From: Deltaproteobacteria bacterium
GTDB lineage: Bacteria; SAR324; JACQKK01
Assembly (NCBI GenBank): GCA_029879595.1
Contig: JAOUPZ010000077.1
Location: 1 to 11,048, forward strand
DNA: 11,048 nt
Direction of reading: 5' to 3'
Below the pieces are notes generated by a model that worked only from the letters and a program-made list of their open reading frames with translations, was not told the origin of the DNA and did not search any database. Of this stretch, positions 1 through 5,778 are shown piece after piece (position 1 is the first letter of the stretch; each line of letters starts with the position of its first letter). The translations under genes were made by a program, and so were the position numbers.

Positions 1-8
1 TCCAACAA

Positions 9-251
9 TCAGCCCAGAAAGGACAGCGCCCCGCGGACCATGCCCATGACACGGCCACCAAGGCTCCGCTGCCGGACCTGCTCGCTCAGGTTCACCTGGT
101 CGCGCACCCTCTCGGCCTGGGCCAGCAGCAATTCTCCCGGAGTTCCGGCCGACAAGGCCTCGCCGGAAGCGACTCCACCCTTGGCCGGGACAAATGAATA
201 CACGGGCGATATGAACGCCGGATGAAAGTGGGATTCGATCTTGGGAAACAT
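9..251 (-). CDS. Small hypothetical protein, 80 aa
   Basis: I do not recognise this protein. It has a complete frame from ATG to TGA. The N-terminal third is hydrophobic and aromatic (residues 1-22) without a clean signal peptide. A Gly/Ala-rich stretch follows, then a charged helix-prone part (about residues 38-63, with LLLAQAERVRDQVNLSEQV), and a Gly/Met-rich hydrophobic end (VMGMVRGALSFLG). Such an end could be a short amphipathic membrane-touching helix, but that is only inference. Upstream of the ATG there is only a weak GGG-type ribosome-binding match. The start lies about 40 bp from a strong inverted repeat (289-332), which would be in its 5' leader. An opposite-strand frame overlaps it but looks less protein-like. 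It could be a spurious frame; its helical C-terminal half is the main argument for it. Confidence 0.5.
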   Translation of the reverse strand: MFPKIESHFHPAFISPVYSFVPAKGGVASGEALSAGTPGELLLAQAERVRDQVNLSEQVRQRSLGGRVMGMVRGALSFLG

Positions 252-288
252 AAGCGGCGACCCTGTCTGAAAGGAAACCTGTATTGCT

Positions 289-332
289 CACGGGCGCCCC
301 GCGGGTTTCATTCCCGCCTCAGGACGCCCGTG
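289..332. repeat. Two-tier inverted repeat upstream of the small ORF
   Basis: The outer stem is CACGGGCG (289-296) with CGCCCGTG (325-332), 8 bp and perfect. The inner stem is GCGGG (301-305) with CCCGC (313-317) closing a 7-nt loop. Asymmetric internal loops separate the two. On the minus strand it falls in the leader of the 80-residue gene, ending 38 bp before its ATG. I could not match it to a known riboswitch. Confidence 0.6.
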
Positions 333-649
333 CGCATTGCTGGTCTGCTTACAGATATCGGCATCAGTACGGATAACTTTAGCCTTCGCAGTCAGGCATC
401 AGGGTGGGGCGGGGGGAAACTTGGCACAGCCAAGGTGGATCACACAGAAAAAACTTCGGCCGGGCCAGCCACACAGCCTGGAGCGTAGCAGGATCAATGT
501 CGAGTTTGACGCCGCAGGCGTCTGTTTGAGACCTGGGAGTTAAAACCGGGCGAAAGATGAACCAATCCGGTTAAACTTTTTCCGGGCCACCACCTGTGGG
601 TCTTTCGGGGGTTCCAAGGGGGCGGACAGGCCCCTGGCGGGGGGTTGGA

Positions 650-666
650 GGGGGTCAGCGACCCCC
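650..666. repeat. GC-rich perfect palindrome GGGGGTC-AGC-GACCCCC
   Basis: This is a 7-bp perfect stem with a 3-nt loop, 86 bp downstream of the membrane/TPR gene. A second weaker stem (GGGGC 619-623 with GCCCC 630-634, flanked by CCA/TGG) precedes it. No T-run follows on either strand, so it is not a classical terminator. It may be an intergenic repeat or a Rho-independent-like stem lacking its tail. Confidence 0.5.
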
Positions 667-751
667 TGCTGAAACAATACTTCGCTGCAGGTTCCGCCAC
701 GCTCATCGGGGAGCTCGAGTACGGCACCCCGCCTTTGCCCCCCGGCCCCAC

Positions 752-2476
752 TCAGTTATCCGAGGAGGGCGCGCTGGGGGTGGTGCCGTTGCCGCCGCCT
801 TCCGGGGGCGGTTCCTGGCCCATCTCGGCGCGCAGTTTGAGCCCCATTTCATAATAGCGGCGCGACTCGTCGGACTGGCCCAGCTTGAAGTAGCGGTTGC
901 CCAGGCGGTCGATCAGTTCCAGCTGGCCTTCGGGATTGTTCATGGCCCGGCGCAGTTCCAGGTGGTTCTTCAGGTACTGGATCAGCTTTTCCTCGTTGCC
1001 GCTTTTTTCGTGGGCGTTTTCGATCAGGGAGTATGTTTCGTCCATCCCCCGGCGGTCGTTGTGCTGACGCTGCAAGGCCAGCACCCGCACCAGCATGGAC
1101 AGCCGGAGCGGCTCTGCACCCTCCCCGCTGCCGGAGACCAGCGCGCCCAGTTGATCGTCCAGGCGCTCCGGCTGGGGTTTCCAGCCCGCCTTGAGCAGGG
1201 CCTCGAACTCCTCCAGGGCCTTGCTGAAGTATTCATCGGCCACATGCAGCCTGATGGCCACCAGATGGGAATCCGGGCTGATCAAATGCGGCGCTTTGTG
1301 CAGGTGGGCGCGGTAGTTCTCCAGAGCGGCCCGGGCGGCGTGCAGGTCTCCGGAGCCCAGGCTGTCCTGGGCCAGACGCAGCAGGGCCTCGGCCTCTTCC
1401 CGCAGTCCGCCTCCCTTGGCTGATGCGGCCGGGGCGGGCTTCTTCTTTTGGGGCGCGGTTTTTTCCGGAGCCTGACCGGTTTCCGGCGCCAGCCTGGCTT
1501 CAGGGGCGGGCTTTTGCTCTGCGGCGGGCTTTTCTTCCGTTTTCCGTCCGCCCTCCGCAGCCGTTGCAGGGGCTTCCGCTTCTTCAGTGGCTTCTTTGCT
1601 CTCAGTGGCATCCGCCTTGCCGGCACCCCGGGGGGGTGTTCCGCTCTTGGGGGGGGGCGGGGTGCGCACATCGGAGAACATGTCCTCCTCTTCCTCCGTC
1701 CGCGCCTTATCCTGGGGGGCGGCTTCCTTTTCCAGCACCTCGCGGGCCGCCTCTCCCGCCGCCGCCTCCAGGTCTTCGGCGGAGCCGGACGGAGTCTGGC
1801 TGGCAGCGCCCAGTCTGACATTGTCTCGCACGCTCGCGCTGTCGTCCTCCAGGCCCCCCGACTCGGAGGTTTCGCGTTCGGCCTGCTCCAGGTGCTGGCG
1901 GAACCGGGAAAAAATGGAGCTGTCCAGCGGCGCGGCGGGTTTGGCGGGGGCTTTTTTCTTCACGGCACCGTCCTGGGCGCCGCTCATGGCCGCTTCCTCC
2001 GCCCCGGCATCCTCGCCGGAGGGCATGTTTTTTCGGGCGGCGCTTTTGGCATAGGCCGCCGCCGCTCCTGAAGCGGGGGCCGGAGCAGTGGCCGAAGCTG
2101 AAGCAGTGGCCGGAGCGGAAGCAGTGGCCGGAGCGGAAGACTGGACCTTCTTCTTTCTTTCGGCCAGGGCCTTCTTCAGGGCCTCCCGCCGCTTTACGGC
2201 CTGGCGGCTTTTTTTGATCAGTCCGGTGAGTTCCAGCGGATCACGAGTCCGGAGCACCGGTTTCAGGCTGCGTCTGAAAATGGCGACCTGGACGAGCACC
2301 AGCATGATCAGCACCACCACAAGGGAGGCCCCCGCCGCAAACAGGAAGGGAAAGAGCAGAAACAGCCCCGCTATGAAAATCAGGGCCGAAATCAGGCTGA
2401 TCAGGGGCATCCGTTTCATGAAACCAGCCGGTGGGAACAGTGCGTTTTTCTTTAATGGCCCGCCCGTTTTCGACAT
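752..2476 (-). CDS. Membrane-anchored protein with Ala/Pro-rich spacer and C-terminal TPR-like domain
   Basis: I do not recognise a named family. Counting from the ATG at 2476 the protein has 574 residues. Two adjacent hydrophobic segments (about residues 25-47 and 50-67) are followed by a strongly basic stretch (about 68-112), as expected for an inner-membrane hairpin with cytosolic flanks. Residues of about 114-355 are low complexity (Ala, Pro, Glu, Lys), including APATAS-type hexapeptide repeats. The last about 200 residues are helical with TPR character: AEALLRLAQDSLGSGDL and LGNRYFKLGQSDESRRYYEMG near the end resemble TPR A/B helices. The start is uncertain. A GTG at 2512 extends it by 12 residues without a ribosome-binding site. 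The ATG at 2476 has AAGGG but only 2 nt away. An ATG at 2419 also lies before the helices. It follows the lipoprotein gene at 2632 by about 155 bp and may be co-transcribed with it. A scaffold or adaptor role at the membrane is a guess. Confidence 0.8.
   Translation of the reverse strand: MSKTGGPLKKNALFPPAGFMKRMPLISLISALIFIAGLFLLFPFLFAAGASLVVVLIMLVLVQVAIFRRSLKPVLRTRDPLELTGLIKKSRQAVKRREALKKALAERKKKVQSSAPATASAPATASASATAPAPASGAAAAYAKSAARKNMPSGEDAGAEEAAMSGAQDGAVKKKAPAKPAAPLDSSIFSRFRQHLEQAERETSESGGLEDDSASVRDNVRLGAASQTPSGSAEDLEAAAGEAAREVLEKEAAPQDKARTEEEEDMFSDVRTPPPPKSGTPPRGAGKADATESKEATEEAEAPATAAEGGRKTEEKPAAEQKPAPEARLAPETGQAPEKTAPQKKKPAPAASAKGGGLREEAEALLRLAQDSLGSGDLHAARAALENYRAHLHKAPHLISPDSHLVAIRLHVADEYFSKALEEFEALLKAGWKPQPERLDDQLGALVSGSGEGAEPLRLSMLVRVLALQRQHNDRRGMDETYSLIENAHEKSGNEEKLIQYLKNHLELRRAMNNPEGQLELIDRLGNRYFKLGQSDESRRYYEMGLKLRAEMGQEPPPEGGGNGTTPSAPSSDN
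2085..2138. repeat. 18-bp tandem repeat, three units, in frame
   Basis: Units start at 2085, 2103 and 2121. The second and third are identical (GCAGTGGCCGGAGCGGAA) and the first differs at a few positions. On the minus strand each unit encodes six residues of the Ala/Pro/Ser/Thr spacer. Copy-number change would keep the reading frame, so length variation between strains is plausible. Confidence 0.85.
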
Positions 2477-2631
2477 ATCCCTTGTCCGGGTCGGCGGGTA
2501 ATCACCAGGCACTATCTGACCATAACAGGGGCGCGGCCAGGATACAAATCAAGATGGAAGGAGGGATGAAAAATGAGCGGGATCTGACGGCATGGAATTG
2601 AAAGACCGATCCTGACGCGGAGAAGGACCGA

Positions 2632-3018
2632 TCAGCGGGGCACCAGGCAGCCTTCCTGGTCCTGGCTTTCCACCTCCACCCGGAAGCGCATGCTGGTGCG
2701 GATCAATTCGTGCAAAAGGATGCAGCTGTTGCGCCGCTTGGCATCCACCCGGTAAAAGTCCGGGTAGGAATGGCCCATGCGCACCTGCAATCCGTAGTAT
2801 GTGGTGATGGCCTCGGACATTTTCTGCCGCGCCAGATTCAGGTAATAGGGGTTCTTCTCACGCCGCCAGCTGTGGTAATACACCATGGCCCAGTCACGAT
2901 AGCGGTCGGCCACGGCCATCTCCTTGCGCAGGGGCATGCGCAGGCTGTCGCCGCTGCACCCCCACACGAAGAACAGGGCCAGGGCCATAATGACAAAGTG
3001 TTTTCGAAGAAAGGCCAT
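2632..3018 (-). CDS. Small predicted lipoprotein, 128 aa
   Basis: The N-terminus is a lipoprotein signal: a basic n-region (residues 1-7, with R5, K6, H7), a hydrophobic core (8-18) and a lipobox-like VWGC with the lipidation Cys at residue 21. The residues after Cys (Ser, Gly, Asp) do not decide between inner- and outer-membrane retention. The mature part is about 108 residues, basic and aromatic-rich (DRYRDWAMVYYHSWRREKN, then YYLNLARQKMSEAITTYYG), and probably helical. It has two further Cys near the C-terminus (C98, C123). I cannot name the family. No good ribosome-binding site precedes the ATG; an in-frame ATG at 2988 would leave too little n-region. It precedes the membrane/TPR gene on the same strand. 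A shared envelope function is possible but not shown. Confidence 0.75.
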   Translation of the reverse strand: MAFLRKHFVIMALALFFVWGCSGDSLRMPLRKEMAVADRYRDWAMVYYHSWRREKNPYYLNLARQKMSEAITTYYGLQVRMGHSYPDFYRVDAKRRNSCILLHELIRTSMRFRVEVESQDQEGCLVPR

Positions 3019-3370
3019 GTATCAAACGGTATATATGTCCCGGACCGCCGGCTGTATACCGGACGCGCCCCGGACCGGCCCTGTCGGGCCCTGGTTCTGT
3101 GCTGCCGCGTGTAGCCGGAAAGGGCACTCCACCCCCCGGCGCACGGATTCATCTCTGCTATCTTTATCGGCACTTCCGGAATTTTCTTGATGGTGGGAGC
3201 AGGTTTCCAGTGCCGGACGGGTTGAAATTACCCCGCTCAGGCACCGGAATTAATGCTGTTGCGCCCTGTCCTACAGGCAGAACAAAGACCTGCATAAATG
3301 GACGCCAGACTATATTCGTTAAATATAACAATGATTAAGAGAGTTTTATTGCGCGGGCGCATATTTTTTA

Positions 3371-3400
3371 TTGACTTGTTAGCACTCTAATTGTTATATT
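3371..3400 (+). promoter_or_regulatory. Sigma-70-type promoter of hsp20
   Basis: The -35 box is TTGACT (3371-3376) and the -10 box is TATATT (3395-3400), with an 18-nt spacer; TTATAT with 17 nt is an equivalent reading. The match is close to the housekeeping consensus and does not resemble a sigma-32 promoter. The CIRCE operator overlaps the spacer and the -10 box. Transcription would start near 3407, giving a leader of about 100 nt. Confidence 0.75.
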
Positions 3401-3405
3401 GCTAA
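3379..3405. promoter_or_regulatory. CIRCE element (HrcA operator), right half degenerate
   Basis: The left arm is a perfect TTAGCACTC (3379-3387). A 9-nt spacer follows, then TATTGCTAA (3397-3405), which matches the consensus right arm GAGTGCTAA at 7 of 9 positions. Arm length, spacing and placement over a sigma-70 promoter all fit the HrcA operator known from groESL and dnaK operons. The expected effect is repression at normal temperature and release on heat stress. No hrcA gene is in the window. Confidence 0.85.
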
Positions 3406-3444
3406 CAGGTAACGAGAACAGCGGAGAACAACCCGCGGAAACAA

Positions 3445-3462
3445 CGGGCGCTCCGGCGCCCG
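3445..3462 (+). promoter_or_regulatory. Leader hairpin with UCCG tetraloop upstream of hsp20
   Basis: CGGGCGC (3445-3451) pairs with GCGCCCG (3456-3462), closing the loop TCCG. This belongs to the very stable UNCG tetraloop class. No T-run follows, so it is not a terminator. It may protect or fold the hsp20 leader RNA. Confidence 0.65.
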
Positions 3463-3481
3463 ATTATGAAACAACCATAGA

Positions 3482-3503
3482 CCCCGCCCCGGCGGGGAGG
3501 AGG
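3482..3503 (+). promoter_or_regulatory. Ribosome-binding site of hsp20 partly buried in a hairpin
   Basis: The Shine-Dalgarno sequence GGAGGAGG (3496-3503) is strong and ideally spaced from the ATG at 3509. Just upstream, CCCCGC (3482-3487) can pair with GCGGGG (3492-3497) around a CCCG loop, so the stem runs into the first bases of the ribosome-binding site. This resembles a translational thermosensor, but only two bases of the core are covered, so the effect may be slight. Confidence 0.5.
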
Positions 3504-3508
3504 AAACC

Positions 3509-3973
3509 ATGAACCTGATTCGCTACAATCCTTCAAACCTGTTCGACGCCACCCTCGACCGGATGCTGCACGACTTCTGGGGCCACGGCTCCGGGGAACA
3601 GACACCGGCCAACCAGTTCAACCCCCGTGTGGACATAAGCGACGAGAAGGACACGGTTGTCCTGAGGGCGGAACTTCCGGGAGTGGACAAGAACGAGGTG
3701 GATATCAAGGTGGAAAACGGCGTGCTGACCATCAGCGGCGAGAAGAAGCAGGAAACCCAGACCCAGGAAAGCGGCTTCTACCGCTGCGAAAGGTCCTATG
3801 GCAGGTTTGAGCGCAGCTTCCGGCTGCCCGACATGGTGGCCCCGGAAAAGATCGAAGCCGACTACCGCAACGGTCTGCTGACGGTGACCCTGCCCAAGCG
3901 CCCCGAGGCTTCTCCCCGGCAGATTGCCATCAAGGAAGGCAACGGCAAGGCCAGTGAGATCAAGGTCAAGTAA
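3509..3973 (+). CDS. Small heat-shock protein, Hsp20/alpha-crystallin family
   Basis: This is an ATP-independent cytoplasmic holdase that binds unfolding proteins and hands them to DnaK/ClpB. The 154 residues show the family layout: a short N-terminal arm (NLFDATLDRMLHDFW), then the alpha-crystallin domain from about residue 38 to 132. Typical motifs are AELPGVDKNEVDIKVENG, LTISGEKK, the FERSFRLP strand (100-107) and NGLLTVTLPK (121-130). A C-terminal tail follows, with QIAIK near residue 138 as a possible I-x-I-type oligomerisation motif. The ATG has a strong ribosome-binding site. The gene is a single-gene unit under a CIRCE-overlapped promoter and ends in a bidirectional terminator 37 bp downstream. 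Nothing is missing. The exact subfamily name cannot be assigned. Confidence 0.96.
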   Translation: MNLIRYNPSNLFDATLDRMLHDFWGHGSGEQTPANQFNPRVDISDEKDTVVLRAELPGVDKNEVDIKVENGVLTISGEKKQETQTQESGFYRCERSYGRFERSFRLPDMVAPEKIEADYRNGLLTVTLPKRPEASPRQIAIKEGNGKASEIKVK

Positions 3974-4002
3974 ACCCGCGCTCTGTCATACCCCGGCAGG
4001 GC

Positions 4003-4037
4003 AAAAAAAAGGCCCCTTTTACCCAAGGGGCCTTTTT
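4003..4037. terminator. Bidirectional intrinsic terminator between hsp20 and sodB
   Basis: The stem GGCCCCTT (4011-4018) pairs with AAGGGGCC (4025-4032) around a 6-nt loop. Five T's follow on the plus strand (4033-4037) and eight A's precede it (4003-4010). It can therefore stop hsp20 transcription rightwards and sodB transcription leftwards. It is the clearest terminator in the window. Confidence 0.92.
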
Positions 4038-4074
4038 CCTTTTCGTAGACTGATTATCTGCGGAAGGAACTGAC

Positions 4075-4653
4075 TCAGCCTTCCAGGTTCCGCGAGGCGA
4101 AATCCCAGTTGACCACGTTCCACCAGGCCTCCAGATACTTGGGGCGGGCGTTGCGATAGTCGATGTAATAAGCGTGTTCCCACACATCGCAGGTGAGCAG
4201 GGGGCGGCGGCCCTCGGTGAGGGGTGAGCCGGCGTTGGAGGTGGTGACGATATCCACCTTGCCCGCGGCATCGGCCACCAGCCAGGCCCAGGCCGAGCCA
4301 AAGGCTCCGGCGGCGGCGGCGGCGAACTTGGCGCGAAACTCGTCCACGGAGCCGAAGGCATCGGTCAGGGCCTTTTCCAGCCCCGCCGAAGGGGCGGTCT
4401 TATCCGGCGTCATGGAGTTCCAGTAAAAGGTGTGGTTCCAGATCTGGGCGGAGTTGTTGAAAATACCTCCCGATGATTTTTTTACAATGTCCTCCAGGGA
4501 GGCTCCCTCGAACTCGGTGCCCTTGACCAGGTTGTTCAGATTGTTCACATAGGTGGCGTGATGCTTGCCGTGGTGGAACTCCAGTGTTTCCGCGGAAATA
4601 ACCGGCTGCAGCGCGGTCTTGTCATAGGGCAGGGGGGGCAGTTCGTGAATCAT
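4075..4653 (-). CDS. sodB: Superoxide dismutase [Fe]
   Basis: Converts superoxide to oxygen and hydrogen peroxide, probably in the cytoplasm since no signal peptide is seen. From the ATG at 4653 the protein has 192 residues, the usual size for SodB, and begins with the family start (HELPPLPYDKTALQPVIS). All metal ligands are present: His27 (in FHHGKHH), His74 (WNHTFYW), Asp156 and His160 (DVWEH). Gln70 just before the second ligand is where iron-type enzymes carry the active-site Gln, and this favours iron over manganese; specificity still needs biochemistry. The frame stays open another 36 codons upstream to 4761. The ATG at 4653 is chosen because AAGGAG (4662-4667) sits 8 nt before it and the homologous N-terminus starts there. 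It lies downstream of tyrA on the same strand and shares a terminator with hsp20. Confidence 0.96.
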   Translation of the reverse strand: MIHELPPLPYDKTALQPVISAETLEFHHGKHHATYVNNLNNLVKGTEFEGASLEDIVKKSSGGIFNNSAQIWNHTFYWNSMTPDKTAPSAGLEKALTDAFGSVDEFRAKFAAAAAGAFGSAWAWLVADAAGKVDIVTTSNAGSPLTEGRRPLLTCDVWEHAYYIDYRNARPKYLEAWWNVVNWDFASRNLEG

Positions 4654-4686
4654 TTTACTCACTCCTTCTGCGAACGGGTTCTGAAA

Positions 4687-4709
4687 ATGATAAAAACGCC
4701 GGACGTTTT
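4687..4709 (-). promoter_or_regulatory. Candidate sodB -10 box and adjacent inverted repeat
   Basis: Reading on the minus strand, TATCAT (plus 4687-4692) is a reasonable -10 box 33 bp before the sodB ATG. Directly upstream is the inverted repeat AAAACG/CGTTTT with a 5-nt centre (4693-4709), filling the usual spacer. No clear -35 box is found at 16-18 nt. TTGGGC at 19 nt is the nearest, so an activator or a weak promoter is possible. It does not match a Fur box well. Confidence 0.35.
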
Positions 4710-4755
4710 GAGCCCAACGCTTCATCAGACGTGCATTCTTTCCTAAATGATAACG

Positions 4756-4779
4756 AAACAACGGGGGAAATGGTTGTTT
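4756..4779. terminator. Weak AT-rich stem between tyrA and sodB
   Basis: AAACAAC (4756-4762) and GTTGTTT (4773-4779) form a 7-bp stem with a 10-nt loop. On the minus strand, after tyrA, the stem is followed by only a few T's. It could weakly end tyrA transcription and so give sodB separate control. The low GC content of the stem makes this uncertain. Confidence 0.3.
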
Positions 4780-4798
4780 TTTTAACCAAAGACCCGCC

Positions 4799-5665
4799 TT
4801 AATCGTCTTGGCGCTCCCGCCTTAAAAACTCGGTCATGCGCTCAATCAGAAAATCGCTGTCGCGGCGGGCGGTGTGCTTGTATTCGCCCAGGAACTCCGC
4901 AGCCTGGGTGAAAATGCGGTACATTTGCTCCTGATCAGACCCGCCCACGGCGGCCAGCATTTCTTCGCCATTTTTTAAAAAATCCTCCAGCACGGGATAG
5001 TTGTGCGGATTGGCCAGCTGAATCTGGCTGTACAGCCCCGCATCGCCGGACAGGATCCGGCACAGGATGGAGAAGAACACCTGATACACCGGGCTGCATA
5101 CCTGGAGCACCTGCTTCAGATTGGCCCCCCGGGTCTGCAGGGTGCGGGCAAAGGCGATGTTTATGAAATGGGTCAGCCCCTGGATGAAGGCCATGGCCTC
5201 GTCGTGCTCCTCCGGTGCCATCACGGAGACCGTCATACCGTGCCGGGTGAAGAACCCGCTGTACCAGTCGGCAAACGGTCCCGGCCGCTCCGGACAGAGC
5301 ACCACGTTCTGGCCGGCCGCCGAGGGCATGGGGGCAAACAGGGGATGGCAGCCGATCACGCAGGCCCGGGTGTCCAGCATGGCCTTCACCGGTTCGGCCT
5401 TGATGGATGTGAAATCGCTGAGCAGCTGTCCGGGGCCCAGATGGGGAGAAATGCGCCCTATCACCGCGGTGGTGTGCTCTATGGGAACGGACACGATGAC
5501 GACATCGCAGGCCGATACCAGACCGCCATAGGTGGGATCGTCGGAAGGCCCGGCCAGATGGACCCGCAGGCCGTCGGCAGTGAACAACGGCGCGAACATC
5601 GAGCCCATGCGGCCCGTGCCGCCGATCAGCAGGACGCTTTCGGGAGTGTGTGTTCCTTGCGGCAT
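4799..5665 (-). CDS. tyrA: Prephenate dehydrogenase (TyrA family)
   Basis: Catalyses NAD(P)-dependent oxidative decarboxylation of prephenate (or arogenate) in tyrosine synthesis. The 288 residues match the single-domain form, with no chorismate mutase or ACT domain. The Rossmann motif GGTGRMG is at residues 15-21. VVIVSVPIEHT follows the second strand. SDFTSIK (83-89) and GCHPLFAP (105-112) are signature motifs, with His107 as the expected catalytic His. The C-terminal helical domain carries EEHDEAMAFIQGLTHF (152-167) and GLYSQIQLANP (210-220), typical of the family. NAD versus NADP and prephenate versus arogenate preference cannot be read. Only a weak AGGA precedes the ATG. No other aromatic amino acid gene is in the window. 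It is placed between an unknown lipoprotein gene and sodB on the same strand. Confidence 0.93.
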   Translation of the reverse strand: MPQGTHTPESVLLIGGTGRMGSMFAPLFTADGLRVHLAGPSDDPTYGGLVSACDVVIVSVPIEHTTAVIGRISPHLGPGQLLSDFTSIKAEPVKAMLDTRACVIGCHPLFAPMPSAAGQNVVLCPERPGPFADWYSGFFTRHGMTVSVMAPEEHDEAMAFIQGLTHFINIAFARTLQTRGANLKQVLQVCSPVYQVFFSILCRILSGDAGLYSQIQLANPHNYPVLEDFLKNGEEMLAAVGGSDQEQMYRIFTQAAEFLGEYKHTARRDSDFLIERMTEFLRRERQDD

Positions 5666-5778
5666 GGCGGTATAAATCCTGTGCTGGCCCCTGCTGATTC
5701 ACCGGGCGCTGAGCCCGGCCCTGGTCAGGCGCGGGGCGGAACCATTACCGCCAGAACCGCTCGGATACCCGCCTGTGC

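Larger units (their letters stand above)
252..751. other. Gene-free region rich in inverted repeats
   Basis: These 500 bp lie between two minus-strand genes and hold no convincing coding frame. They carry several perfect or near-perfect inverted repeats: 289-296/325-332 with an inner stem 301-305/313-317; CTTGGC/GCCAAG at 420-434; GACGCC/GGCGTC at 508-522; AACCGG/CCGGTT at 544-549/567-572; GGGGC/GCCCC at 619-634; and GGGGGTC/GACCCCC at 650-666. None is followed by a clear T-run on the minus strand, so I cannot name a standard terminator for the 752-2476 gene. The only candidate is a weak GC-rich stem before six T's on the minus strand, around 447-475. The density of palindromes suggests a decayed intergenic repeat or a structured RNA. 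Confidence 0.6.
3019..3508. other. Intergenic region between divergent lipoprotein and hsp20 genes
   Basis: The left part (3019-3300) is GC-rich. I see no gene there, only short inverted repeats such as CCTGT/ACAGG near 3269-3281. From about 3300 the base composition turns AT-rich and carries a copy of CGTTAAATAT (3317-3326) inside the small dyad ATATT/AATAT (3312-3326). The hsp20 promoter, its CIRCE operator and the hsp20 leader follow. No convincing promoter for the minus-strand lipoprotein gene was found. Confidence 0.6.

Noticed and set aside
289..332. Known riboswitch (c-di-GMP, THF, fluoride or SAH class) before the small ORF
   Set aside because: The conserved loop sequences of these classes are absent; only the palindrome itself is supported.
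494..751. 85-codon minus-strand frame just downstream of the membrane/TPR gene
   Set aside because: It is translated from GC-rich palindromes, is Pro/Gly/Trp-biased and has no domain-like pattern. It is more likely an open frame across intergenic repeats.
596..1423. Long plus-strand frames opposite the membrane/TPR gene (also 1448-2071)
   Set aside because: They are shadows of the minus-strand gene caused by high GC third positions. The minus strand has the membrane helices and TPR-like end.
4741..4760. Possible Fur or PerR box upstream of sodB (AAATGATAACGAAAC)
   Set aside because: Only one half resembles the consensus and there is no symmetric partner.
4654..4761. 36-codon N-terminal extension of SodB
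   Set aside because: The conserved SodB start and a well-spaced AAGGAG support the ATG at 4653. The extension would overlap the likely promoter.
5702..5718. CCGGGC/GCCCGG hairpin between the repeat lipoprotein and tyrA as terminator
   Set aside because: No T-run follows on the minus strand.
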